Both the position numbers and the translations under genes were made by a program. A DNA stretch of 24,795 nt. It comes from Megasphaera elsdenii. GTDB taxonomy: Bacteria; Bacillota; Negativicutes; Veillonellales; Megasphaeraceae. The stretch's first letter is position 1. Each line of letters begins with the position of its first letter. Under the pieces are notes generated by a model. It saw only the letters and a program-made list of their open reading frames with translations, was not told the origin of the DNA and made no database searches. The DNA is taken from the NCBI RefSeq assembly GCF_020539865.1, contig NZ_JAJBQV010000031.1:1-24795 (forward strand), given 5' to 3'. Positions 13,179 to 21,525 of the stretch are shown one piece after another.

Positions 13179-15155
13179 ATGGAGAAACGATGGCAGTTCG
13201 CCAGCCCTGATAAGGGGCTCATGGAAGCCTTGACTACACAATTACATATATCTCCGATATTAGCCCAGGTGTTGATTAACCGCGGCATCGCCGATGTCCC
13301 GGAAGGAGTCCATTTTCTTCACGATACGTTGGCTGATATGGCTGATCCTTTCCAGATGAAAGGTATGGAGACTGCCGTCGTCAGATTGGAGCAGGCGATA
13401 ACCGAAAAACAGCGCATCGTCATCTACGGTGACTATGACGTCGACGGCATTACGTCGACGTCTCTTGTTTATTCCGTCCTCCGCGACCTGGGTGCGTCGC
13501 CGCAGTTCTATATCCCTGAGCGGGAGAGCGAAGGCTACGGCCTTAACGAAGGGGCCTTGGACCAGCTGAGCCGGCAGACCGACCTGCTCATCACTGTCGA
13601 CTGCGGCATTGCATCGTATGACCTGGTCCGGCAGTTCTCACCGGGCCTGGATATGATCATTACGGATCATCACCAACCGCCGGAACAGATACCGCCAGCA
13701 TTGGCAGTCCTCAATCCCAAGCAGGCTGGCTGTCCTTATCCCTTTAAGGAACTGGCCGGGGCCGGCGTGGCTTACGTCCTCTGCCGGGCCCTGTGGCAGC
13801 ATCACTGCCACCAAGACCTGCCGGGGTATACGGATCTGGCCGCCCTTGGGACGATTGCCGACTTGGTCCCCCTGACCGGGGAGAACCGCATCCTCGTCCG
13901 CCATGGCCTGACGGCCATGAAAGAAGGGAAGCGGATAGGCATCAAAGCCCTCCTCAATGCGTCGAATCTGAGCGGCAAGGATATCACCGCCGGCCGTATC
14001 GCTTTTACAGCAGCGCCGCGTCTCAATGCGGCTGGGCGTATCAGCCATGCCACGAAAGGCGTCGAACTGCTCCTGGAAACCGATGCGGCTCAGGCGGCAG
14101 CCGATGCGGCCGAATTGAGCCATCTCAACACGGAGCGCCAGGACATTGAGCACACCATTGCTCAGGAAGCCATCGCCCAGATTGAAGGGCAGGGGAGGGG
14201 ACGCGACGGCGTCCTCATTGCCTATCACGAAGGCTGGCACGTCGGCGTCATCGGTATTGCCGCATCGCGCCTGGTAGAAACGTATTACCGGCCGTCCTTG
14301 GTCATTACCGTCCGCGACGGCATTGGCAAGGGCTCATGCCGCAGCATCAGTGGTTTCAATATGTACGAAGCCCTGCAATACGCCCAGGACCTGCTCATCC
14401 AGTTCGGCGGCCACACCATGGCAGCAGGATTTTCCGTCAAGGCCGAGAATATCGAGGCCCTGCGCCAGCGCCTGCTGGACTATGCCGCCGCTCACATGAC
14501 GGCAGCTGACTACATCCCCTTGGTCCACATCGACAAGGAACTGGAACCGGCGGAGGTGACGCTGGGCCTCATTGCCGAACTGGCCCGACTCGAGCCGTAT
14601 GGCATGGGCAACAGCCGGCCCGTCTTTTCCCTGACCGGGGCTGTTGTAGAAGAAATCCGGCCTATCGGCCGGGAAAAGCAGCACGTCCGCCTCGTCGCCC
14701 GCAGTGCCGACAGGACGCGCCTTTCCGGCGTCGCCTGGTCCCAGGCCGGACTGTGTGACGCCATCGTCGAAGGTGATGTCATCGACGTGGCTTTCCAGCT
14801 CGAACGGAACGACTTCAATGGCACGTCGTCGCCGCAGCTGGTCATCCAGGACGTCCACTTGCCAGATCGCCACATTGTCCTCAACCGGGCGGTCATGGTC
14901 GATATCTACATGGCCCTCAAGAAATGCATCCCCGACTGGGGCATGCCGGTCTGGCAGGTCCGCCGCCGTCTGGCCGCGGCCCAAGGGGACTGCTATGACG
15001 TCCATACCATTTACGCTGCCATCGTCGTCCTCCGGGAAATCGGCGTCCTCAAAGTACGCCATGATGACGACGGCCCAGCTTATTATTTTCCTATCCTTGC
15101 GGGGAAAATGGATCTTCATATGTCGCCGACGTATGAATTGTACTGCAAGGAGTAA
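13179..15155 (+). CDS. recJ: Single-stranded-DNA-specific exonuclease RecJ
   Basis: A 658-residue RecJ, a 5'-3' ssDNA exonuclease of recombination and mismatch repair. The DHH phosphoesterase motifs are intact: IYGDYDVDGITS (D85, D87, D89), ITVDCG (D141), and DHH at 163-165; the DHHA1 domain carries GGHTMAAGFSV from residue 410, followed by an OB-like nucleic-acid-binding region. A C-terminal extension (about 565-650, MPVWQVRRRLAAAQGD and onward) looks like a winged helix and explains the extra length over the 577-residue E. coli protein. The start is uncertain: ATG 13179 has no clear ribosome binding site, while in-frame GTG 13170 has a weak GAG 8 bases upstream. First gene of the nine-gene operon; the TAA stop overlaps the next gene's TAAGGAGG. 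Confidence 0.95.
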   Translation: MEKRWQFASPDKGLMEALTTQLHISPILAQVLINRGIADVPEGVHFLHDTLADMADPFQMKGMETAVVRLEQAITEKQRIVIYGDYDVDGITSTSLVYSVLRDLGASPQFYIPERESEGYGLNEGALDQLSRQTDLLITVDCGIASYDLVRQFSPGLDMIITDHHQPPEQIPPALAVLNPKQAGCPYPFKELAGAGVAYVLCRALWQHHCHQDLPGYTDLAALGTIADLVPLTGENRILVRHGLTAMKEGKRIGIKALLNASNLSGKDITAGRIAFTAAPRLNAAGRISHATKGVELLLETDAAQAAADAAELSHLNTERQDIEHTIAQEAIAQIEGQGRGRDGVLIAYHEGWHVGVIGIAASRLVETYYRPSLVITVRDGIGKGSCRSISGFNMYEALQYAQDLLIQFGGHTMAAGFSVKAENIEALRQRLLDYAAAHMTAADYIPLVHIDKELEPAEVTLGLIAELARLEPYGMGNSRPVFSLTGAVVEEIRPIGREKQHVRLVARSADRTRLSGVAWSQAGLCDAIVEGDVIDVAFQLERNDFNGTSSPQLVIQDVHLPDRHIVLNRAVMVDIYMALKKCIPDWGMPVWQVRRRLAAAQGDCYDVHTIYAAIVVLREIGVLKVRHDDDGPAYYFPILAGKMDLHMSPTYELYCKE

Positions 15156-15169
15156 GGAGGTTTCATATT

Positions 15170-17374
15170 ATGGAATTTAAAGATAAAGATGTCGAATTCA
15201 AGCACCTCATCGATACAATACATACGTATCTGCCCAAGGCCCCATGCGATGATGTGACCAAAGCCTATAACTTGGCAGAAGAGGCCCACAAGGACCAGCG
15301 CCGCGTCAGCGGGGAGCCGTATATCCTGCATCCCCTGGCAGTCGCGCAGATATTGGCAGATATGAAAATAGATACGACGACCATTACGGCGTCGCTCCTT
15401 CACGATGTTGTCGAAGATACGTCGTATACTTTGGACGACATTAAGAAGATGTTCGGCAAGGAAGTGGCCTTCCTCGTCGATGGCGTCACCAAATTGAGCC
15501 GTCTCAATTACCGTACCAAAGAAGATCAGCAGCTCAACAGCATGCGCAAGATGTTCCTGGCCATGGCCAAGGATGTGCGCGTCGTCGTCATCAAGCTCGC
15601 CGACCGCCTGCACAACATGCGTACCCTGCGTTACATGCGCAGTGATAAGCAGAAGCGCATCGCCCAGGAAACGCTGGAAATCTTTGCCCCTTTGGCACAC
15701 CGCTTAGGGATCTTCAATATCAAGTGGGAACTGGAAGACCTGTCTTTCCGCTACCTGGAACCGGATAAATACTATGACCTCGTCGATCAGATGAAACAGA
15801 AGCGCCATGTCCGTGAAGAAATTATCAACGAAGCCATCGGCGTTCTCCGGAAAGCCCTCGACGAGGCCCACATCCATTGCGAAATCAACGGCCGGCCCAA
15901 GCATTTTTACAGCATTTATAAGAAAATGAAGAAAGATAACCGCGACTTGAGCCAGGTCTATGACCTTTTCGCCGTCCGCGTCATCGTCGACGACGTCAAG
16001 GACTGCTATGGCGTCCTGGGCATCGTCCACAGCTTGTGGAAGCCTTTGCCGTACCGCTTCAAGGACTACATCGCCATGCCGAAGCCCAATAACTATCAGT
16101 CCCTGCACACGACGGTCATCGGGACGAGAGGGCAGCCTGTCGAAATCCAGATCCGTACTTGGGAAATGCACCGCATTGCCGAATACGGTGTTGCTGCTCA
16201 TTGGCGTTATAAAGAAGGCAATCAGACAGCCAATAAGGACGCTTTCGATGAAAAGATGGGCTGGCTGCGCAACCTCTTGGAATGGCAGGACACGAGTAAT
16301 CCGAAAGAATTCGTCAACGCCTTGAAGCTCGATGCTTTTTCTGACGAAGTCTTTGTCTTTTCACCGCGAGGCGACGTCATCGACTTGCCCCAAGGGTCTA
16401 TCCCTATCGACTTCGCCTACCGCATCCATACCGATGTCGGCCATCGCTGCGTCGGCGCCAAGATCAATGGCAAGATTGTCCCTTTGGATTATAAATTAAA
16501 GAACGGCGACATCGTCGAAATCATTACGTCTAAAGTCGGTAAGCCCAGCCTGGACTGGCTGAATATCGTCGGCAGCTCGGAAAGCCGCTCGAAAATCCGC
16601 AGCTGGTTCAAGAAGGAAAACCGCGAAGAAAATATCGCCAAGGGCCTAGAAGCGTTGGAACGGGAATGTAAGCGCCTGGGCCATGACTGGAAAGCCCTCA
16701 ACGTCGGCGGCTGCCTGGGCCGCGTGGCTAAGCAGATGAACGCCGGCTCCGAAGACGATTTGGTAGCGGCTGTCGGTTACGGCGGTTTTGCCGTCAACAC
16801 GGTCCTCATCAAGCTCATGGAACTGCACAAGAAAGATTTGCAGAAACAGGAAGAAAAGACCAACAGCCTGGCGGCGCTGGAAAAACTCAAGACCAAGAAG
16901 CCTGTCAAGCACAGCGGCACGGGTATCCTGGTCAAAGGCGAACCGGGCCTCTTGGTCCGCCTGGCCAAGTGCTGCAGCCCTGTACCGGGCGATCCCATTA
17001 TCGGCTTCATTACCCGCGGCCGCGGCGTATCGGTCCACCGCGCGGACTGCCCAAATGTCACGCATGGCCAGAACGACGTAGACCGCCTCATCGACGTTGA
17101 ATGGGACTACGACGGCAACGAAAGCTTTGAAGTGAACATGGAAATCGTCGCCTATGACCGCACGGGCATCATGGCCGAAATCATGGCTACTTTGGCGGAA
17201 ATGAAGATTTCCATCCTCAGCGTCAACGCCAAGACCAGCGATACCAAGAACGTCACTATCCACATGGGCATCAGCATCAAGGACTTGGCCCAGTTTGAAT
17301 TCGTCGCCACCAAGATACGCCGCTTGAAGGATGTCTATGCCGTCGAACGCTATACGGGAGGGGGACAGGCATGA
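15170..17374 (+). CDS. relA: Bifunctional (p)ppGpp synthetase/hydrolase, Rel/SpoT type
   Basis: A 734-residue long RSH protein that makes and degrades the alarmone (p)ppGpp. The HD hydrolase domain (about 25-190) is intact: H54, H78-D79 in LLHDVVEDT, D145 and N149 in KLADRLHNM. The synthetase domain (about 240-350) has RVIVDDVKDCYG and the RFKDY loop at 296-300; RxKD is the version found in bifunctional enzymes, unlike the acidic version of synthetase-only RelA. The TGS domain follows (391-455, VFVFSPRGDVIDLPQGS), then the conserved-cysteine region (LAKCCSPVPGDPIIGF) and a C-terminal ACT domain (about 660-734). AAGGAGG 9 bases before the ATG overlaps the recJ stop. Its place beside dtd and the tRNA synthetases suits starvation sensing. 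Confidence 0.97.
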   Translation: MEFKDKDVEFKHLIDTIHTYLPKAPCDDVTKAYNLAEEAHKDQRRVSGEPYILHPLAVAQILADMKIDTTTITASLLHDVVEDTSYTLDDIKKMFGKEVAFLVDGVTKLSRLNYRTKEDQQLNSMRKMFLAMAKDVRVVVIKLADRLHNMRTLRYMRSDKQKRIAQETLEIFAPLAHRLGIFNIKWELEDLSFRYLEPDKYYDLVDQMKQKRHVREEIINEAIGVLRKALDEAHIHCEINGRPKHFYSIYKKMKKDNRDLSQVYDLFAVRVIVDDVKDCYGVLGIVHSLWKPLPYRFKDYIAMPKPNNYQSLHTTVIGTRGQPVEIQIRTWEMHRIAEYGVAAHWRYKEGNQTANKDAFDEKMGWLRNLLEWQDTSNPKEFVNALKLDAFSDEVFVFSPRGDVIDLPQGSIPIDFAYRIHTDVGHRCVGAKINGKIVPLDYKLKNGDIVEIITSKVGKPSLDWLNIVGSSESRSKIRSWFKKENREENIAKGLEALERECKRLGHDWKALNVGGCLGRVAKQMNAGSEDDLVAAVGYGGFAVNTVLIKLMELHKKDLQKQEEKTNSLAALEKLKTKKPVKHSGTGILVKGEPGLLVRLAKCCSPVPGDPIIGFITRGRGVSVHRADCPNVTHGQNDVDRLIDVEWDYDGNESFEVNMEIVAYDRTGIMAEIMATLAEMKISILSVNAKTSDTKNVTIHMGISIKDLAQFEFVATKIRRLKDVYAVERYTGGGQA

Positions 17375-17820
17375 GAGCTGTCGTACAAAAGACGTTGACG
17401 TCGTCTGTCACATCGGACGGCGTCCTGGCAGGACAGGCCGGCCATGGCCTGACGGTCCTCCTCGGCGTGTCCCTCAAGGATACTGGCGACGACGTCCGCT
17501 ACTTGGCCGATAAAATCGTCCACTTGCGGATTTTTGAAGATGACCAGGGGAAACTCAATCACTCCCTCCTCGATGAAGGCGGGGAGATGCTGGTCATTTC
17601 GCAATTCACCTTGTACGGTGATGCCCGCCACGGCCGCCGTCCCAGTTATATTGAAGCGGCCAAGCCTGAACAAGCAGAAGCCTTGTACAATCAGTTCGTC
17701 GACGCTGTCCGTGCCTTCGGAGTCACCGTGGCGACAGGCCGTTTCCGGACCCATATGGTCGTATCCTTGGAGAACGACGGGCCTGTGACGATTCTCTTGG
17801 ACAGCCAGAAAAACTTTTAA
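17371..17820 (+). CDS. dtd: D-aminoacyl-tRNA deacylase
   Basis: A 149-residue Dtd, the standard length. It hydrolyses D-amino acids (and glycine mischarged on tRNA-Ala) from tRNA and acts as a homodimer. Both catalytic signatures are present: SQFTLYGD at residues 77-84, followed by GRRPSY, and the Gly-Pro motif NDGPVT at 135-140. Its ATG overlaps the rel stop codon as ATGA, with a purine-rich GGGAGGGGG site inside the end of rel, so translation is coupled. The rel-dtd adjacency is widely conserved in Firmicutes. The N-terminal strand (QKTLTSSVTSDG) deviates slightly from the common QRV pattern but keeps the SVT core. Confidence 0.96.
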   Translation: MRAVVQKTLTSSVTSDGVLAGQAGHGLTVLLGVSLKDTGDDVRYLADKIVHLRIFEDDQGKLNHSLLDEGGEMLVISQFTLYGDARHGRRPSYIEAAKPEQAEALYNQFVDAVRAFGVTVATGRFRTHMVVSLENDGPVTILLDSQKNF

Positions 17821-17833
17821 GGGGGAAATATCT

Positions 17834-18469
17834 ATGAGCATGAAATATATCAGCATGGAACTCGGTCCTATCATGACTAATTGTTATATCGTCTACGATA
17901 CGGATACGAAAGACGCCATGGTCGTCGACCCGGCTTGGGATTATCCCGCCATCGACAAGGCTTTGACCAGCCATGGCCTGACGCTGCGGTTCATCTTCTT
18001 GACTCACGGTCATGCCGACCATATCGGTGCCTTGCAGGAACTGCGTCAGCGCAAGAATGTACCGGTCTACGTCGGTGCCGGCGATGCCGACCTCATTTCC
18101 AATTCGCACAACAACCTGTCTATGTTCATGGGCCAGGCCATTGAATGCACGTCAGCCGATCATCTGGTCAAAGACGGTGATGAACTGACCTTGGGGAACT
18201 TGCACTTTACAGTCCTGGAAACGCCGGGCCACACGCCAGGCGGCCTCAGCCTGTATGGCGAAGGCGTCGTCTTTTCTGGCGACACGCTGTTCCGCTATTC
18301 CGTCGGCCGTACCGACCTCTACGGCGGTTCGTCCAAGACGTTGCTTCACAGTTTGAAAACGAAGCTCATGACCTTGCCGGACAACACGCTGGTCCTGCCC
18401 GGCCATGGCCCGGCAACGTCCATTGGTGACGAACGGCGGGGCAATCCCTTCTTGGATGGAGGCTGGTAA
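17834..18469 (+). CDS. Metallo-beta-lactamase-fold hydrolase, glyoxalase II-like
   Basis: A 211-residue MBL-fold protein with the complete metal-binding set: THGHADHIG (H58, H60, D62, H63), H133 in ETPGHTPGG, bridging D150 in FSGDTLF, and H191 in LPGHGPATS. The late GDERRGNPFL is typical of the short single-domain glyoxalase-II-like group (YcbL type), which hydrolyses thioesters. The C-terminal helical domain of true GloB is absent, so the substrate need not be a glutathione thioester. It follows dtd by 13 bp with a GGGGGA site. An MBL gene after dtd recurs in clostridial versions of this operon, to my knowledge, suggesting a housekeeping role that is not defined. Confidence 0.9.
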   Translation: MSMKYISMELGPIMTNCYIVYDTDTKDAMVVDPAWDYPAIDKALTSHGLTLRFIFLTHGHADHIGALQELRQRKNVPVYVGAGDADLISNSHNNLSMFMGQAIECTSADHLVKDGDELTLGNLHFTVLETPGHTPGGLSLYGEGVVFSGDTLFRYSVGRTDLYGGSSKTLLHSLKTKLMTLPDNTLVLPGHGPATSIGDERRGNPFLDGGW

Positions 18470-18472
18470 ATC

Positions 18473-19564
18473 ATGGCTGCCTATAAGGGAGCGGAATTCT
18501 GGATGCGCGTCACCCTGGCCGTCATGGCCGGAGCCTTGTTCCTGACGGTCCATGCCGTTTATTGGCCTGTCGTCATCTCCCTGATTCTGACGTTCATCCT
18601 CATGCCCATACGCGATGGCGTCATTAAAGGATTGCGGCGTCTTACGGGACGCCATGTTCCCATCGACATTGCTATCCTCATTTCTTTCGTCATCCTGATC
18701 GTCATCGTAACGGTCATTACCAATATCATTGTCAAACCGCTGGTCGTCCAGGTCAATTTGTTGGCAGCTAACTTCAACGATTTGGTCAGCCAGACGGCGG
18801 CCTTGGTGACGCAGATTGAAAATGAACAGACCCAATTCTACATTCCCGACCAGGTCAAGAAAATCATCAACGACGCTTTCGTCAAAGTCGGCAACTACGG
18901 CATCGAAGGCATTACCAACCTCATTCAATCCGTCTTTGCCATTGCCGGGACAGTCGTTGAATTCTTCGTCGTACCGATCATTACGTTTTATTTCATGAAA
19001 GATGGCGGCCATATGGTCAAGCTTTTCGTCGACATCTTTCCTGAAAGTTACCGCAGCCATTTAGCTGAGCTCTTCAAGGAAATACAGCACGTCTTGAGCC
19101 GCTATATCCGCGGTCAGATCCTCATGAGCTGTATCATTGCGACGCTGACCTTCCTCGGCATGTGGGCCATGGGCGTACCGTATCCCATGGTCATTGGACT
19201 CTTGGCGGCCATTACCGAATGGATTCCCATCGTCGGGCCTATCGTCGGCGCCGTGCCGGCTATTTTGCTCAGCGCGACGGTCAGCCTGGCCTTGCCGTTC
19301 AAGGTCATTGTCTTCTATATCGTCATCCAGCAGATCGACAGCCACCTCATCATGCCTCAGGTCATGGGAGCTGTCATCAGCCTGCATCCGGTCGTCATCG
19401 TCATCGCCCTGCTCATCGGCGGGACCCTCTTTGGCGTAGCCGGCATGATCCTTACCGTCCCGGTGACGGCAGTGCTACAGATTCTGTGTAAACATTTATG
19501 GTTTTACAATACATATAAAGAAAAGGCGATGAAGCAACATGGAAACAACGAAAACAGAAACTAA
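18473..19564 (+). CDS. AI-2E family (PF01594) membrane transporter
   Basis: A 363-residue polytopic protein of the AI-2E/UPF0118 family. Topology fits: N-terminal helices (about 13-50 and 64-88), a soluble-looking central segment (about 90-145), then a cluster of C-terminal helices containing the family hallmark LLAAITEWIPIVGPIVGAVP near residues 243-262 and the TLFGVAGMILTVPVTAVL ending. Family members include TqsA (autoinducer-2 export) and Na+/H+ antiporters, so the substrate cannot be assigned. It starts 3 bases after the MBL stop, with GGAGG 10 bases upstream inside that gene. The end overlaps the Fur-family start by 26 bp in another frame, binding the two in one transcript. Confidence 0.92.
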   Translation: MAAYKGAEFWMRVTLAVMAGALFLTVHAVYWPVVISLILTFILMPIRDGVIKGLRRLTGRHVPIDIAILISFVILIVIVTVITNIIVKPLVVQVNLLAANFNDLVSQTAALVTQIENEQTQFYIPDQVKKIINDAFVKVGNYGIEGITNLIQSVFAIAGTVVEFFVVPIITFYFMKDGGHMVKLFVDIFPESYRSHLAELFKEIQHVLSRYIRGQILMSCIIATLTFLGMWAMGVPYPMVIGLLAAITEWIPIVGPIVGAVPAILLSATVSLALPFKVIVFYIVIQQIDSHLIMPQVMGAVISLHPVVIVIALLIGGTLFGVAGMILTVPVTAVLQILCKHLWFYNTYKEKAMKQHGNNENRN

Positions 19565-20069
19565 TAAAAAAGAAATCATGGAAACCATGATGAAACGCAT
19601 GAAAGAAAAGATTAAATTCAAGAAATGCAAGATGACTTCTCAGCGTCAGATCATCCTGCGGGCCTTCGTTGAAAGCCCGATACGCCACATGAGTGCAGAA
19701 GAAGTCTTCGAACTCGTCAAGAAGACGGCGCCTGACATTGGCTTGGCTACGGTCTACCGGACGCTGGACTTGTTCACCCAGATGGACCTCTTGAAGAAAC
19801 TCGATTTCGATGACGGATGCAGCCGCTACGAATTGAATGACCGCGACAATGAAGGCCATTTCCATCATCATCTCATCTGCCTGGGCTGCGGCAAAGTCTG
19901 GGAATGTGAAGACGACCTCTTGGAAACGCTGGAAACAATCCTGGAAAAACGCCTCCATTTCCACACCGTCGACCATCAGCTGAAAGTCTATGGCTACTGC
20001 GAAGCCTGCCAGAAGAAACGGGCAGAAGAAGAAGCTAAGGAAGCGGCGGCTGCGAAAGAAGCGGAATAA
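19539..20069 (+). CDS. Fur-family metal-responsive regulator
   Basis: A 176-residue Fur/PerR/Zur-type regulator. The winged helix covers about 28-100 (MTSQRQIILRAF; DIGLATVYRTLDLF is the recognition-helix signature). The dimer/metal domain has HFHHHLIC (H107, H109-H111), CLGCG (C114, C117) and CEAC (C154, C157); the two CxxC pairs form the structural zinc site. It is longer than the typical 140-150 residues because of a Met/Lys-rich N-terminal extension (about 25 residues) and an acidic, Ala/Glu/Lys-rich tail after the last cysteine (AEEEAKEAAAAKEAE). I cannot tell Fur from PerR or Zur by motif. Its position between a transporter and hemZ favours iron or heme control. A possible Fur-like box lies at the head of the operon (13142-13156). 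The ribosome binding site is weak. Confidence 0.92.
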   Translation: METTKTETNKKEIMETMMKRMKEKIKFKKCKMTSQRQIILRAFVESPIRHMSAEEVFELVKKTAPDIGLATVYRTLDLFTQMDLLKKLDFDDGCSRYELNDRDNEGHFHHHLICLGCGKVWECEDDLLETLETILEKRLHFHTVDHQLKVYGYCEACQKKRAEEEAKEAAAAKEAE

Positions 20070-20070
20070 C

Positions 20071-21525
20071 ATGTCTGTCCAGACTTATACCTATGACGGT
20101 CCCGAAGGGCTCCACGCCCTTATTGGCCAGATTATGGCCGCACTGGGCTACGTTGGCGGCCGGGAAATCCGCGATGTCGGGGCGGCCGTTACCGTCCGCG
20201 ATGACTGCGGCCACCTCTACCTGAGCTGTACCTTCCAAGATGGCGGGGACCCTTGGTTTTCTGAGGCTCATCTTTTGGAAGGGGTCCGGGAACGGGACGC
20301 CCTCAAGGACTGCCTCCTCCACTGGCACAGCCGCTTTTCCGGCCACGGCCTGGGGCCATGGGGGACGCTCATCGGCGTACGGCCGACGAAGCTGGTCCAC
20401 CATCTGTTCGACCAGGGCTTTACTGATGACCAGGCCGAAAAAGCCTTGCAGACGTCGTATCACGTCGCACCGGGTACGGCCCGGGACCTGGTAGCCATGG
20501 CCCGCCTGCAGCGGCCTTACGTGACCCGTCGGGGGCGGAAATTGGCCTTATATGTCGGCATCCCTTACTGTCCGAGCCACTGCCTGTACTGCTCCTTCCC
20601 GTCGCGCCTCATCGGCAGGGAAGGGAGGGCATCGCTCACGGCTTTTCGCGATGCCGTCTTGGCCGACCTCGACGATCTGGCTGATTTGTGTCGGACCTAT
20701 GACCTGGAAGTGACGTCTCTCTATGTCGGCGGCGGGACGCCGACGTGCCTGCCCTTGGATGTCCTGGAAGCGATGATGATGCGGCTGGCTCGGAATTTCC
20801 CGGCTGCTTGCGAGTGGACCGTTGAGGCCGGCCGGCCCGATACGGCGACGCCGGACATGCTGGCCATGCTCCGCCAAGCCGGCGTCGACCGCATCAGCGT
20901 CAATCCCCAGACCCTGCAGCAGCCTCTCCTCGATGCCCTGGGCCGGCGCCATAGCGTCGAAGAGATTTACACGATGTATGAAAACTGCCGGAAACTGGGG
21001 TTTTCCGTCATCAATATGGACTTCATCGCCGGCCTTCCCGGGCAAACCGTGGCGGATATGCAGGAAAATATGGAAATTGTTTGCAAACTGCACCCGGAAA
21101 ATGTTACAATTCATACGTTAGCATTAAAAAAACGGGCTCCTTTGTTCCATCATGAATTGCGGGCTGCCATTCCGCCTGCCGAAGAAACGGGCCGCATGGT
21201 CCGCCTCTGTCAGTCCATCCTGACCGGCAGCGGTTATGTGCCTTATTATATGTACCGTCAGAAGTACATGGCAGCCAGCTTCGCCAATATCGGCTATGCC
21301 CTGCCAGGCAGCGTCAGTGCCTATAATATTGAAATGATGGAAGAACGGCAGTCCGTCCTGGCAGCCGGACCGGGCGGGGCGACGAAGTTCCTCTGCCGCG
21401 ACGGCCACACCTTGGAAAAGGTGTATATGCCGAAAGATGTCGATGCATATGTGCAGGCGCTGGCTGAAAGAATGGCCCAGCGCCGCCGTTTGTGTGCTAT
21501 CATATACGGAAAAGAGGATGTTTAA
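20071..21525 (+). CDS. hemZ: Coproporphyrinogen dehydrogenase HemZ-like radical SAM protein
   Basis: A 484-residue radical SAM protein of the HemN/HemZ group. The 4Fe-4S cysteines are C167, C171 and C174 in YCPSHCLYC; the SAM-binding LYVGGGTPTCL follows at about 213. The N-terminal region has WGTLIGVRPTKL (about 106-117), characteristic of HemZ in Firmicutes. HemZ is annotated as oxygen-independent coproporphyrinogen III dehydrogenase, but activity of this branch is less well established than HemN; a heme chaperone-like role is possible. Starts one base after the Fur-family stop; an upstream in-frame ATG at 19990 lies within that gene and would add an implausible Arg/Lys-rich leader. Ends flush against hisS. 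Synteny with hisS-aspS is conserved in clostridia. Confidence 0.9.
   Translation: MSVQTYTYDGPEGLHALIGQIMAALGYVGGREIRDVGAAVTVRDDCGHLYLSCTFQDGGDPWFSEAHLLEGVRERDALKDCLLHWHSRFSGHGLGPWGTLIGVRPTKLVHHLFDQGFTDDQAEKALQTSYHVAPGTARDLVAMARLQRPYVTRRGRKLALYVGIPYCPSHCLYCSFPSRLIGREGRASLTAFRDAVLADLDDLADLCRTYDLEVTSLYVGGGTPTCLPLDVLEAMMMRLARNFPAACEWTVEAGRPDTATPDMLAMLRQAGVDRISVNPQTLQQPLLDALGRRHSVEEIYTMYENCRKLGFSVINMDFIAGLPGQTVADMQENMEIVCKLHPENVTIHTLALKKRAPLFHHELRAAIPPAEETGRMVRLCQSILTGSGYVPYYMYRQKYMAASFANIGYALPGSVSAYNIEMMEERQSVLAAGPGGATKFLCRDGHTLEKVYMPKDVDAYVQALAERMAQRRRLCAIIYGKEDV

Noticed and set aside
13141..13179. Leaderless recJ transcript starting at ATG 13179
   Set aside because: It depends on a -35/-10 pair with a 19-bp spacer in very AT-rich DNA; too weak to claim without start-site data.
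19539..19564. Programmed frameshift joining the AI-2E protein to the Fur-family protein
   Set aside because: The 26-bp overlap has no clear slippery site plus downstream structure, and both proteins have complete family domains; ordinary overlapping genes suffice.
19990..20070. Longer hemZ start at ATG 19990
   Set aside because: It lies inside the Fur-family gene and would add an Arg/Lys-rich segment; ATG 20071 gives the usual HemZ N-terminus.
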